Shown: piece by piece, positions 1 to 8,005 of the stretch
Layout: every line of letters begins with the position of its first letter
How positions within the stretch are numbered: position 1 is the stretch's first letter
Assembly: GCA_937958695.1 (NCBI GenBank)
Contig: CALGNK010000002.1
Location: 1 to 64,000 of the forward strand
DNA length: 64,000 bases
Source: an uncultured bacterium
GTDB taxonomy: Bacteria > DUMJ01
Direction: 5' to 3'
The notes under the pieces: model-generated
Database searches by the model: none
What the model saw: the letters and a program-made list of their open reading frames with translations, nothing else
Told to the model about the DNA's origin: nothing
Translations under genes and position numbers: made by a program

Positions 1-143
1 AACTTAGCGGGTCTACCGGTATGAGAATAATAGGGGGCTAAGACTTTGTAAGCATGATCCAAGTTAAGGTAGTATAATTTATCGATGAGCTCGGAGTATT
101 CATTGATTCTATCTTTATAGGAATCATAGAGTGATTTTAGCAT
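1..143 (-). CDS. Transposase N-terminus, cut by window edge
   Basis: A short reading frame starts at the ATG complementary to 141-143 and runs off the left edge; 47 residues are visible. A strong Shine-Dalgarno (GGAAGGAGG, complement of about 151-159) precedes it. The peptide begins MLKSLYDSYKDRINEY and contains HAYKVLAPYYSHTGRPAK, which resembles the N-terminal region of DDE insertion-sequence transposases, where an RPAK/RPxh segment precedes the catalytic domain. Codons such as CTC, GCC, ATC and ACC are used more than in neighbouring genes, in line with a mobile origin. The catalytic residues lie outside the window, so family and integrity are unknown. An IS end should lie between 160 and 300, but I could not identify a terminal inverted repeat. 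Confidence 0.6.
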   Translation of the reverse strand, partial: MLKSLYDSYKDRINEYSELIDKLYYLNLDHAYKVLAPYYSHTGRPAK

Positions 144-309
144 AATTATCGCCTCCTTCCTGGTTTTTAATACTAGGATAAGGGGGCGAGTTGATAAAAG
201 CAAGTTTGGGCTGTGGGGGTGAAACGAGGTAAGGTTATCTTTAGGACTGAGACTACAAGAGGTTTTAGAGTTTCCGAAAATCTACTCTAATTTAGTAGGA
301 GGAAGAAAA
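144..309. other. Gap between transposase and amidohydrolase
   Basis: This 166-base divergent gap holds the transposase ribosome binding site at its left end and the amidohydrolase Shine-Dalgarno (AGGAGG, about 295-302) at its right end. The G-rich stretch at about 207-226 is unlike the rest of the window and may belong to the insertion-sequence end. I see no convincing promoter or gene. Confidence 0.4.
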
Positions 310-1173
310 ATGATTGATATACATACACATCTAGGAAGAGTATTAAGAGAGGATATCCCAGTAAAAGTGGAGGAATTGATTGAAAATATGGATAGATGGG
401 GAGTTGAGAAGGCAGTAATTTTACCTTTAGATGCTACTCCTGAAGGAAATACTTTTTGGTTTACCACTGAACAGGTTTTAGAAGTTTATAAGAGGTATCC
501 AGATAGAATAATACCCTTTTGTAATTTAGACCCAAGACAGATTAACAATTCTCCGAATACAGATTTTACTTGGATAATTCAAGAGTATAAAGATTTAGGG
601 TGTAAAGGTGTTGGAGAGATAACTGCCAATCTATATATAGACGATCCTATGGTGTTAAATCTCTTTGCCCAGTGTGGAGAACTAGATATGCCAGTGTTAT
701 TTCATTTAGTAGACCGGATAGGGGCACCATATGGTCTTGTAGATGACATCTATCTACCCAGGTTAGAAAAAGCTCTAAAAGAATTACCTAAGACTATCTT
801 CATAGGACATGCTATGTCTTTCTGGGCAGAGATAAGTGCAGATGTCTCTGAAGAGACTAGAGGAGGATATCCAAAGGGACCAATTACAAAGCCTGGTAGA
901 CTTCAGGAATTATTAAGAAAATACGATAATCTCTATGGAGACCTTTCTGCAGGAAGTGGTTTTAACGCTATCACTAGAGACCCTGAATATGGATATAAGT
1001 TCTTGGAAGAATTTCAAGATAAGCTTTTATTTGGAACGGATTTTTGTCATCATAACCAAGAAGTCCCTATTGTAGACTACATAAAGAATGCATTAAAAAA
1101 GGGGAGGATATCTCAGACCGCATATAAAAAGATAACCCGTCTAAATGCAGAAAAGTTGTTAGGATTAAGGTAA
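310..1173 (+). CDS. Amidohydrolase family protein (Amidohydro_2 type)
   Basis: A 287-residue TIM-barrel metal-dependent hydrolase of the amidohydrolase-2 superfamily (decarboxylase/lactonase-like). It opens with MIDIHTHLGR, whose HxH at residues 4-6 is the usual metal-binding pair on strand 1. Further candidate ligands are a His in FHLVDR, the His in IFIGHAMSFW and the Asp in LFGTDFCHHN near the C-terminus. An AGGAGG site sits just before the ATG. The substrate is unknown. A second, longer protein of the same superfamily is encoded at 53434-54543, next to sugar genes, so a role in sugar-acid or lactone metabolism is possible but not shown. No signal peptide, so it should be cytoplasmic. Confidence 0.8.
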   Translation: MIDIHTHLGRVLREDIPVKVEELIENMDRWGVEKAVILPLDATPEGNTFWFTTEQVLEVYKRYPDRIIPFCNLDPRQINNSPNTDFTWIIQEYKDLGCKGVGEITANLYIDDPMVLNLFAQCGELDMPVLFHLVDRIGAPYGLVDDIYLPRLEKALKELPKTIFIGHAMSFWAEISADVSEETRGGYPKGPITKPGRLQELLRKYDNLYGDLSAGSGFNAITRDPEYGYKFLEEFQDKLLFGTDFCHHNQEVPIVDYIKNALKKGRISQTAYKKITRLNAEKLLGLR

Positions 1174-1276
1174 AACTTTCCAATTTTTAAATTTTATACA
1201 ATTATCCCTTATAGATAGAATTAACTGAATTTTATAGATGGACTAATAAAAATAATTATGGTTGTAAAAGATAAGC

Positions 1277-1304
1277 TTGACATTTTATAAATAATTTATA
1301 TAAT
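1277..1304 (+). promoter_or_regulatory. Sigma70-type promoter for the Glu dehydrogenase gene
   Basis: TTGACA at 1277-1282 and TATAAT at 1299-1304 are both perfect consensus hexamers with a 16-base spacer. The start codon is at 1342, which leaves a leader of about 30 bases containing the ribosome binding site AAGGGAGGC. This is one of the strongest promoter matches in the window. Confidence 0.75.
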
Positions 1305-1341
1305 TGAAATGGAATTTATAATCTTATAAGGGAGGCATAAT

Positions 1342-2619
1342 ATGAATTTTTACTATAACCTGAATATACATAATACTAGATCTGTCTACTACATAAAAAG
1401 CGGAGGTAAGAGACTAGGGTTAAGAGAGGAAGAGATAGAAGCAATAATTTCTCCTCAAGAGATAAGGATTTTTAGACTCTCCTGTAAAATTCTTGGCAAG
1501 ACGTTAAATTTTCCTGGAATTATGTGTCTCCATAATGATGCTAGAGGACCTTATAAAGGTGGGATAAGGATATCCAATGACGTAGATATAGCCGAGACTG
1601 TAGAATTGGCAAGACTTATGACTCTAAAGACAGCCATTTCAGATATAGAATTTGGTGGTGGGAAAACAGGGATAACTGTTGACTGGAATTATTTGTATAA
1701 ATTATACGATAGAAGGCCGATAGATATTCAGTTTGAAAAGATAGTGCGTTTAGATATAGTAGAGTACCTTGCCCAGATGTATAGAGATACATTTAAGAAT
1801 CATATCTATGTTCCAGCTCCTGATTTAGGTACAGGACCAGAAGAGATGGCTTTTATATATAATGAAACGCTAGACCCTGCATCTGTTACAGGTAAGCCAG
1901 AAGGAGTTCACGGATGGCTTCCAGGTAGAAGAGAGAGTACAGGTTATGGATGTGCTTTTATTACTAAAAAGTTTTTACAGGAATGCCTAGATAGGGATGT
2001 TCAGGGGTCTACAATTGCTATACAGGGTTTTGGTAATGTAGGAAGCCATTTAGCTAAATATCTACATGAAGATGGAGCTAAGATTGTAGGCATCACCGAT
2101 TTATACGGTGGGGTCTATAATGAGAATGGGATAGATATACCTGCCTTGATAGAGTACGCAAAGAAAAATGGTACAATCTTGGGCTTTGGCTCAAGTAATC
2201 TTACGAATGAAGAACTTTTCTCTCTATCGGTTGATGTTCTTATCCCTGCTGCTACCGGAAACGTAATAAATTCAGAGGTAGCTAAGAATATAAAAGCTAA
2301 AGGTATAGTGGAAGCAGCAAATAATCCAATCACATTAGATGGGATGCATGTAATAGAAGAGAGAGGAATTCCTGTTGTCCCAGATATTATAGCAAACTCT
2401 GGAGGAGTAATAGCATCTATGGAGGAGTACTCTAGATCTTTGAGCGCTTTAAAGGTGAAAAAAGAGGATGTCTTTTCTATAATCGAAGAGAAATTACAAC
2501 AAGGATTTATGGACTCTTTAAAACTTAGTAAAGAGTTAAATATAAATATGTGTGAATCTGCAATCCAAATAGCGGTAGAAAGAGTATATATGGCTATGAA
2601 AAATAGAAGATATATATAA
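1342..2619 (+). CDS. Glu/Leu/Phe/Val dehydrogenase family protein
   Basis: A 425-residue amino-acid dehydrogenase that would interconvert glutamate (or a branched amino acid) and its 2-oxo acid with NAD(P). PYKGGIRI (about residue 69) and GGGKTGI (about 107) are the substrate and catalytic-lysine segments, with APDLGTGPEEM carrying the catalytic Asp. The Rossmann fold begins at GFGNVGSHLAKYL. The canonical GGAKGG is here GGGKTG, and a longer insertion (DWNYLYKLYDRR onward) follows the catalytic lysine, so substrate preference could differ from housekeeping GDH. Length is near the usual 410-430. It has its own consensus promoter and strong Shine-Dalgarno, and is followed by the solute-binding protein gene after 24 bases. 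Confidence 0.85.
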   Translation: MNFYYNLNIHNTRSVYYIKSGGKRLGLREEEIEAIISPQEIRIFRLSCKILGKTLNFPGIMCLHNDARGPYKGGIRISNDVDIAETVELARLMTLKTAISDIEFGGGKTGITVDWNYLYKLYDRRPIDIQFEKIVRLDIVEYLAQMYRDTFKNHIYVPAPDLGTGPEEMAFIYNETLDPASVTGKPEGVHGWLPGRRESTGYGCAFITKKFLQECLDRDVQGSTIAIQGFGNVGSHLAKYLHEDGAKIVGITDLYGGVYNENGIDIPALIEYAKKNGTILGFGSSNLTNEELFSLSVDVLIPAATGNVINSEVAKNIKAKGIVEAANNPITLDGMHVIEERGIPVVPDIIANSGGVIASMEEYSRSLSALKVKKEDVFSIIEEKLQQGFMDSLKLSKELNINMCESAIQIAVERVYMAMKNRRYI

Positions 2620-2643
2620 TTTTGAAAGAGGAGGTGTTTTTCA

Positions 2644-4587
2644 GTGAAGCCTTTATTAAAGATTTTAGTGGTTTTGGGTTTGGTTATATCAATAGTGATG
2701 AGCAATCTTACTGTAGCTTTCTCTCAACAGAAGAATCCTTTAGGGCAGTATGCAACGATAAAGGATTATGAGAAAGCCACAGGGAAGAAGATTACCAAGT
2801 TTAGTGAAGCTCCAATGTTATCAGAGCTGGTAAAACAGGGGAAGCTTCCACCTGTAGAAAAGAGACTTCCTGAAGAGCCTGCGGTGGTAGAACCAATAGA
2901 GGAGATAGGTCAGTATGGAGGAACCTGGAGAAGGGGGTTGCTTGGTGTTGCAGATAGTATGGGATATAGATATTTAGTATATGATCCTATAGTTAGATGG
3001 AGTAGAGAAGGGATTAAGGTTATACCTAATTTAGCGAAATCTTGGAAGATTATTGACGAGGGGAGAACATATATTTTTTCTATTAGGAAAGGTGTTAAAT
3101 GGTCTGACGGACAAACATTTACTGCTGATGACATAATATTTTGGTATGAAGATATAGTCCTTAATAAGGAACTTACGCCGGCATTTCCAGCTTGGCTTAC
3201 AGTTGCTGGTGAACCGTGTAAGATAGAAAAAGTTGATACCTATACGGTAAAAATTTCTTTTAAAGAGCCATATCCTTTATTTTTAGAGTATCTTGCATTT
3301 CAGGGAGAAATTTTTGCTCCAGCACACTACCTTAAGCAATTTCATCCTAAATATACATCTAAAGATTCTGTTGATGCAGAAACAAAAAAGGCTGGTTTTC
3401 AATACTGGTATCAGTTCTTTGCTCAGAGGAATAATTATTTCTTGAATCCTGACCGTCCTGTTCTCTCAGCATGGAAAGTAACAAGAAGTTTCCCTAATGA
3501 TCCGATGATAGCTGAAAGAAATCCTTACTATTGGAAAGTAGATACGGTAGGAAATCAGCTACCATACATAGATCGAATTACCTGTGCGCTATTATCAAAT
3601 ACAGAAATGGTCCTAATGAAGGCTTTAAGTGGTGAAATAGATATGCAATTTAGGCATCTTAGTCCGGCTAATTTTACTCTTCTTATGGAAAATAGAGAAA
3701 AAGGAAATTATAGAGTAATACCAGCAGTTTCTGTAGGAATAAGTGCTGCTATATACTTTAATATGAACTGTAAGGATCCTATTTTAAGAAAAATTTTTGA
3801 GGATAGAAGATTTAGAATCGCCCTATCTGTTGCTATTGATAGAGATACCATTAATCAGCTATGTTATTCTGGTTTACTCAAACCAATACAGGCTACTAGC
3901 ACTTCTTATGATCCTATGTGGACTAAGGAGATAGGGGAGTCTTACATTAAATATGATCCGAATCAAGCTAATAAGTTATTAGATGCTATGGGGCTTAATA
4001 AAAGAGATAAGGATGGGTATCGATTAAGGCCAGATGGAAAAGTTTTAGAGTTAGTAATTGAAAATTATGATGCTCCAGATGTGTATGAGCTAGTTGCTTC
4101 TTTTTGGAATAAAGTAGGGATAAAAACAGCAGTTAAAACATTAGAAAGATCTCTTTGGACCACCAGAGTAACTGCTGGAGAACATCAGATAGCTGGATAT
4201 GCCGTTGGAGGTCTTTTGTGGCAGATAGACCCATTATGGTATATTCCAGTATCCAGATATACTTATTGGGCTCCTCTGTATGGACTTTGGTATGAAAGCG
4301 GTGGTAAGTCTGGGGAAAAACCACCAAATGAGATATTTAGATTAATAGAGTTATATGAAAAATTTAAGATTACATTAAGCGAGAATAGGAGGATATTAAT
4401 AGGTAGGGAAATATTGAGGATACATTCTAAAAATCTCTGGATGATAGGAATATTAGGGGAAATGAAAAGACCGACAGTAGTAAAGAATAATTTCCGCAAT
4501 TTCCCTGCCTCATTATTTGATGATTATAGGATGCAGTGCGAAGGAAAGCTAAATCCAGAACAGTTCTTTATTAAAGAATCCAAGTAG
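2644..4587 (+). CDS. ABC transporter solute-binding protein, family 5 (orphan)
   Basis: A 647-residue extracytoplasmic solute-binding protein of the SBP_bac_5 class, which binds peptides or oligosaccharides for an ABC importer. The GTG start is chosen because AGGAGGTG lies 7 bases upstream and the next residues form a classic signal peptide (MKPLLKILVVLGLVISIVMS, probable cleavage after AFS). There is no lipobox Cys, so it is likely released to the periplasm rather than lipid-anchored. Typical family segments are visible: KWSDGQTFTADDIIFWYEDI and RNPYYWKVDTVGNQLPYIDR. No permease or ATPase gene is adjacent, so it must use a transporter encoded elsewhere or share that at 47554-51222. It differs clearly from the SBP at 45710. 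Confidence 0.88.
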   Translation: MKPLLKILVVLGLVISIVMSNLTVAFSQQKNPLGQYATIKDYEKATGKKITKFSEAPMLSELVKQGKLPPVEKRLPEEPAVVEPIEEIGQYGGTWRRGLLGVADSMGYRYLVYDPIVRWSREGIKVIPNLAKSWKIIDEGRTYIFSIRKGVKWSDGQTFTADDIIFWYEDIVLNKELTPAFPAWLTVAGEPCKIEKVDTYTVKISFKEPYPLFLEYLAFQGEIFAPAHYLKQFHPKYTSKDSVDAETKKAGFQYWYQFFAQRNNYFLNPDRPVLSAWKVTRSFPNDPMIAERNPYYWKVDTVGNQLPYIDRITCALLSNTEMVLMKALSGEIDMQFRHLSPANFTLLMENREKGNYRVIPAVSVGISAAIYFNMNCKDPILRKIFEDRRFRIALSVAIDRDTINQLCYSGLLKPIQATSTSYDPMWTKEIGESYIKYDPNQANKLLDAMGLNKRDKDGYRLRPDGKVLELVIENYDAPDVYELVASFWNKVGIKTAVKTLERSLWTTRVTAGEHQIAGYAVGGLLWQIDPLWYIPVSRYTYWAPLYGLWYESGGKSGEKPPNEIFRLIELYEKFKITLSENRRILIGREILRIHSKNLWMIGILGEMKRPTVVKNNFRNFPASLFDDYRMQCEGKLNPEQFFIKESK

Positions 4588-4598
4588 CTTTTATATAA

Positions 4599-4619
4599 GG
4601 GGATGGCATTGCCATCCCC
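4599..4619 (+). terminator. Perfect stem-loop after the solute-binding protein gene
   Basis: GGGGATGGC and GCCATCCCC form a perfect 9-bp stem around a 3-base ATT loop, starting 11 bases after the SBP stop. It is followed by AAAAGTTTTAATTTT rather than an immediate T-run, so it may be a partial terminator or an RNA-stabilising 3' hairpin of the kind often found after highly expressed binding-protein genes. Its presence argues against any coding start at 4603 inside the stem. Confidence 0.6.
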
Positions 4620-4647
4620 AAAAGTTTTAATTTTGGAGGTATACGAA

Positions 4648-5544
4648 GTGATAATGATGTATTATGATCCAGATTATAAAATTACTAGGGATCCTGCAGT
4701 AGTAAAATTTAAAGGTGAATATTTTCTTTACTACACAACTATGAAAGATAAAGAATATTTAATTGGAATAGCCAAGAGTAAAGACCTTATAAATTGGTAT
4801 AAGATTGGGGAACTTGAAGCAACAGAAGAATTCGAAGGTAAAGGGATTTGTGCACCATTTGCTAGTATAGATAAAGATGAGAATATATTTCTTTTGTATC
4901 AGACTAATTATTTCTCTTTAGAGGAGAATATAGCCTATGCATTTTCTAGTGATGGGATAAACTTTATTAAACCAAAAGATATAAATCCAGTATTAAGAAT
5001 TCAGAGTGGTTGGTCTTTACCTAGAGCTATAGATGCAGATTTATTAGAAGTGAAAGGGAAGAGATTTTTATATTTCGCTACAAGACTTAAAGATAATCCT
5101 AGTGAACAAGTGATTGGGGTAGCATTAGCAGATGATAAAGATTTATTTAAATTTACTGTTGTAGATAGACCTATCTTAAAGGGTGAATATGAATGGGAGA
5201 AGAATTTTGTTGAAGCGCCTAGTGTTTGTTATAAGAATGGGAGCTTCTTTATGTTTTATGGAGGGGGAACTAATCCTCAATATGTAGGATTAGCTGTCTC
5301 TAATGACGGATTAAATTGGAATAAATTATATAAAGACCCCTTCGTAAAGCCTAATAGGATTATAAAAGTAAATAATTTTGACTGGCACCAGAAAGATGCT
5401 ACTCATCCATTCTTTTTTTCAGACGAAGATAAGGCTTATATCTTCTTTCACAGCGATTACGAACATAATGTGGATTGGCCAAGACCTTCTGCTATTACTT
5501 GGGTTGAAATAGTATGGAATAACAATGAATTAGGATTGGCATAA
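4648..5544 (+). CDS. GH43/GH130-like five-bladed beta-propeller glycosidase
   Basis: A 298-residue protein with the repeated beta-propeller pattern of the GH43/62/117/130 clan. RDPAVVKFKGEYFLYYTTM is a classic blade with a likely catalytic Asp, and VEAPSVCYKNGSFFMFYGGG contains a Glu in the usual general-acid position. The start is set at GTG 4648: GGAGGT lies 7 bases upstream, whereas the upstream in-frame ATG at 4603 lies inside a perfect hairpin. ATG codons at 4654 and 4657 are alternatives. No signal peptide, so it probably acts on imported oligosaccharides in the cytoplasm. It follows an orphan solute-binding protein, which suggests a shared substrate. The exact glycosidic activity cannot be read from sequence alone. 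Confidence 0.7.
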   Translation: MIMMYYDPDYKITRDPAVVKFKGEYFLYYTTMKDKEYLIGIAKSKDLINWYKIGELEATEEFEGKGICAPFASIDKDENIFLLYQTNYFSLEENIAYAFSSDGINFIKPKDINPVLRIQSGWSLPRAIDADLLEVKGKRFLYFATRLKDNPSEQVIGVALADDKDLFKFTVVDRPILKGEYEWEKNFVEAPSVCYKNGSFFMFYGGGTNPQYVGLAVSNDGLNWNKLYKDPFVKPNRIIKVNNFDWHQKDATHPFFFSDEDKAYIFFHSDYEHNVDWPRPSAITWVEIVWNNNELGLA

Positions 5545-5570
5545 TTATTATAGTATTATAAACAACACTT

Positions 5571-5593
5571 TTTGATAAATTATCAAATTTTTT
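5571..5593 (+). terminator. AT-rich hairpin followed by T6
   Basis: TTTGATAA and TTATCAAA form an 8-bp stem around a single A, followed directly by TTTTTT. It lies 26 bases after the stop of the GH43-like gene. The stem has little G+C, so termination would be weak; it could also be a regulator site. Confidence 0.4.
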
Positions 5594-5759
5594 ATTTGAT
5601 GCTTTATAATTCTCCAATAAGGTAGCGAAAGACTTAGATTTAAAGAGTATATACTTAGGTAGTGATTTCAGGTACAAGTGAGTGGATAAGTAAAATAAGG
5701 AACTAGGACCTAATCTTAACTGAATTATTGATTCAATTTGAAGCCAGAGTAATCTGCAG

Positions 5760-5777
5760 AAATTATCTCGATAATTT
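5760..5777. promoter_or_regulatory. Candidate operator palindrome upstream of the FAD oxidoreductase
   Basis: An 18-bp near-perfect palindrome (8-bp arms AAATTATC and GATAATTT, 2-base centre) lies about 75 bases before the start of the FAD oxidoreductase. Its size and symmetry fit a dimeric transcription factor. No regulator gene is adjacent, so the binding protein is unknown. Confidence 0.35.
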
Positions 5778-5854
5778 TAGCCTACTTTGCTATTCAGTGT
5801 CTAGAAATATTGGTATTATTTTAAAGGATAACTTTGTTCACATAGGGGTGATTT

Positions 5855-7162
5855 ATGATGATCTCTGAGAGGTTTGATGTTGTTGTAATAGGCGGGGGAA
5901 CAGCAGGCAGTGTTGCTGGAATTGCATCGGCAAGAGAAGGTGTAAAGACTTTAATTATAGAACAGTACGGATTTTTAGGGGGAAGCGCTACCGGGGCTCT
6001 TGTTACACCTCTTATGAAATGGAATGAAAGTGATTGTTCTATTGGAGGTATAAGTGATGAGATAAATAGGAGAATGGAATTATTGGGTTATCAGGAAGGT
6101 CCATTTTTTGACCCCGAGATGCTAAAGTACGTTCTAGAGGAGATGGCGGTAGAAAGTGGAGTAGATTTGCTCTACCATACCTATGTTAGAGATGTTATTA
6201 TGGAAGGACAATCACTTAAAGGATTAATAGTTCAAAATAAGTCTGGTATTCAAGAGATATATGGTGATATCTTTATAGATGCTACTGGGGATGGGGACAT
6301 AGCTGTAATGGCAGGAGCTCCATTTAAGCAAGGGAGAGAAGAAGATGGACTAAATCAGGCAATGTCATTAAGATTTGTAGTAGGACATATAGACTTAGTA
6401 AGATTTAGGATGTTTTTGAAGGATTTAGGCTATGAGGAGAAACAACTGTATCCATTTTTAGAAGGTTCGATGCTTTGGGGAAGACAGGATAAACTTGAAC
6501 CTATATTCAGAAAGGCTGTAGAAGATGGAATACTTTTGGAAGAGGATGGAGATTATTTTCAATTCTTCTTTATACCAGGGAAACCTGATCAACTTTCGTT
6601 TAATTGTCCGAGGATTTCTGGAAGATATAGTACTGATATCAAAGATTTGACCTTTGCCCAAGTCTATGGGAAAAAGGCTATAATGAGACTCATTACCTTC
6701 TTTAGAAAGTACTTTCCAGGTTTTGAAGAAAGCTATATAGTTTCAACTGCTGTAATGGTTGGTGTAAGAGAATCAAGAAGGATAGTTGGAGAATATATAT
6801 TAACATACGAGGACGTTATAGGAGGAAGAAAATTTCCAGATGGGGTAGCAAGAAATGCCTATCCAGTAGATATTCATAAACCTAAGCCAGATAGAATAAA
6901 GCCATCTACATTGCTTGTAGGAGTAAAGTCCGGAGATTACTATGAGATTCCTTATAGATGTCTCATACCTAAGAAGGTAGATAATCTTATTGTTACAGGA
7001 AGATGCATATCTGCAACCTTTGAGGCTCAGGCTTCTCTTAGGATACAAGTAATATGTAGAAAATTAGGAGAGGCAGCTGGTATAGCTGGTAGCTTGTGTG
7101 TAAAGGAAAAGAAATCTCCTAGAGAGATTAATGGAGAAAGTCTTAAGGAAAGGTTATTATGA
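5855..7162 (+). CDS. FAD-dependent oxidoreductase (FAD_oxidored family)
   Basis: A 435-residue flavoprotein. The N-terminal Rossmann motif VVVIGGGTAGSVAGIASAREG with the acidic end of strand 2 (LIIEQ) binds FAD, FIDATGDGDIAVMAG is the second FAD motif, and LIVTGRCISATFEAQASLR near the C-terminus is typical of the FAD_oxidored (PF12831-like) group. These enzymes are often found in carbohydrate or aromatic clusters with undefined substrates. The M55 peptidase gene follows after 11 bases, suggesting co-transcription. Tandem ATGs open the frame, with a GGGGTG site upstream. No secretion signal. The biochemical role remains open. Confidence 0.82.
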   Translation: MMISERFDVVVIGGGTAGSVAGIASAREGVKTLIIEQYGFLGGSATGALVTPLMKWNESDCSIGGISDEINRRMELLGYQEGPFFDPEMLKYVLEEMAVESGVDLLYHTYVRDVIMEGQSLKGLIVQNKSGIQEIYGDIFIDATGDGDIAVMAGAPFKQGREEDGLNQAMSLRFVVGHIDLVRFRMFLKDLGYEEKQLYPFLEGSMLWGRQDKLEPIFRKAVEDGILLEEDGDYFQFFFIPGKPDQLSFNCPRISGRYSTDIKDLTFAQVYGKKAIMRLITFFRKYFPGFEESYIVSTAVMVGVRESRRIVGEYILTYEDVIGGRKFPDGVARNAYPVDIHKPKPDRIKPSTLLVGVKSGDYYEIPYRCLIPKKVDNLIVTGRCISATFEAQASLRIQVICRKLGEAAGIAGSLCVKEKKSPREINGESLKERLL

Positions 7163-7173
7163 GGTGAATAAAT

Positions 7174-7962
7174 ATGAAGATCTACATTTCGACTGATTTA
7201 GAAGGGGTTTGCTGCGTTGTTGGCGAAGCGGGTAAGCCTCTAATGCCTGGTAGTAAACAGTATGAATTTGCCAGGAAAGAACTCACCCAAGAGGTTAACA
7301 GTGCAATAGAGGGACTTAAAGAATGTGGAGTTGATGAGATAGTCGTTGATGATGGACATGATGGGGGAATAGAGATTCTAATCTATGAGGAATTACTTCC
7401 AGGGGTTAAGGTATTCCTTGGGAATCCTAGACCTAGGCGTTTCCCTGCTCTTGATAGTTCTTTTGATGGGATGATTTTTATAGGATATCACCCTATGGCT
7501 GGGGTAGAAAGCGGTATCCTATCACATAGTTATTCCTCTGTGGGAATCCAGAGAATGTGGCTCAACGGAATAGAGATAGGAGAGATAGGGCTAGATTCTA
7601 GTTTGGCAGGAGCCCTAGGTGTACCTGTTATATTTGTCTCAAGTTGTACAAAAGGTGTAGAGGAAGCCAAAAGACTTTTAGGAGATATAGAGACCGTTGC
7701 TGTAAAGGAAGGTTTTGGTAGAAACTGTGCACTTTCTCTACATCCAAAAGATGCTCAAAGGTTAATAAAGGAGGGGGTAAAAAGGGCAATATATCGTATA
7801 GATAAGTTTAAGCCTCTGAAAATCTCTCCTCCTTTTGAACTTAAGATTGAGTATAAACTTGAATCTCTGGCAGAAGGAGAAATTAGAAAGATAGGAGTAG
7901 AGAGAATCGACCCTAGGACTATTGTAAGGAGGTCAGATAATATATTTGATTTAATTAGTTAA
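7174..7962 (+). CDS. M55 family D-aminopeptidase (DppA-like)
   Basis: A 262-residue zinc peptidase of family M55, which removes N-terminal D-amino acids (D-Ala-D-Ala or D-Ala-Gly-Gly in Bacillus DppA). MKIYISTDLEG places Asp8 and Glu10 exactly where DppA has its metal ligands. His62 (VDDGHDGG) and His106 (IFIGYHPMAG) are close to DppA His60 and His104, and Glu134 is near Glu133. Length matches the family. It lies 11 bases after the FAD oxidoreductase gene. A role in recycling peptidoglycan-derived D-peptides is the standard expectation; no dpp transport genes are adjacent. Confidence 0.85.
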   Translation: MKIYISTDLEGVCCVVGEAGKPLMPGSKQYEFARKELTQEVNSAIEGLKECGVDEIVVDDGHDGGIEILIYEELLPGVKVFLGNPRPRRFPALDSSFDGMIFIGYHPMAGVESGILSHSYSSVGIQRMWLNGIEIGEIGLDSSLAGALGVPVIFVSSCTKGVEEAKRLLGDIETVAVKEGFGRNCALSLHPKDAQRLIKEGVKRAIYRIDKFKPLKISPPFELKIEYKLESLAEGEIRKIGVERIDPRTIVRRSDNIFDLIS

Positions 7963-7974
7963 ATGTGGCATAAT
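7946..7974 (+). promoter_or_regulatory. Candidate promoter for the SIMPL-domain gene
   Basis: TTGATT at 7946-7951 and CATAAT at 7969-7974 are separated by 17 bases, with a TGn extended -10 (TGG) just before CATAAT. The -35 overlaps the end of the M55 peptidase gene. The leader would be about 25 bases and carries GAGGAGG before the ATG at 8006. Confidence 0.4.
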
Positions 7975-8005
7975 TATTGATGTAAAAGTATTCGAGGAGG
8001 TAGGT

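Larger units (their letters stand above)
5545..5854. other. 310-base intergenic region with two GATAA palindromes
   Basis: I see no credible gene here. It contains two symmetric elements: TTTGATAA-A-TTATCAAA at 5571-5587, followed by six T, and AAATTATC-TC-GATAATTT at 5760-5777. Both share GATAA/TTATC half-sites, in opposite arrangement. A weak TATTAT box lies at 5814-5819, ahead of the FAD oxidoreductase start. The sequence 5594-5750 looks featureless. Confidence 0.5.

Noticed and set aside
2115-2705. Minus-strand 196-codon open frame
   Set aside because: It lies opposite the dehydrogenase gene, has no ribosome binding site or family-like pattern, and its composition is what an antisense frame of this A+T-rich gene would give.
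4603-4647. Upstream ATG start for the GH43-like gene
   Set aside because: The ATG lies inside a perfect 9-bp hairpin and lacks a ribosome binding site; GTG 4648 with GGAGGT is better.
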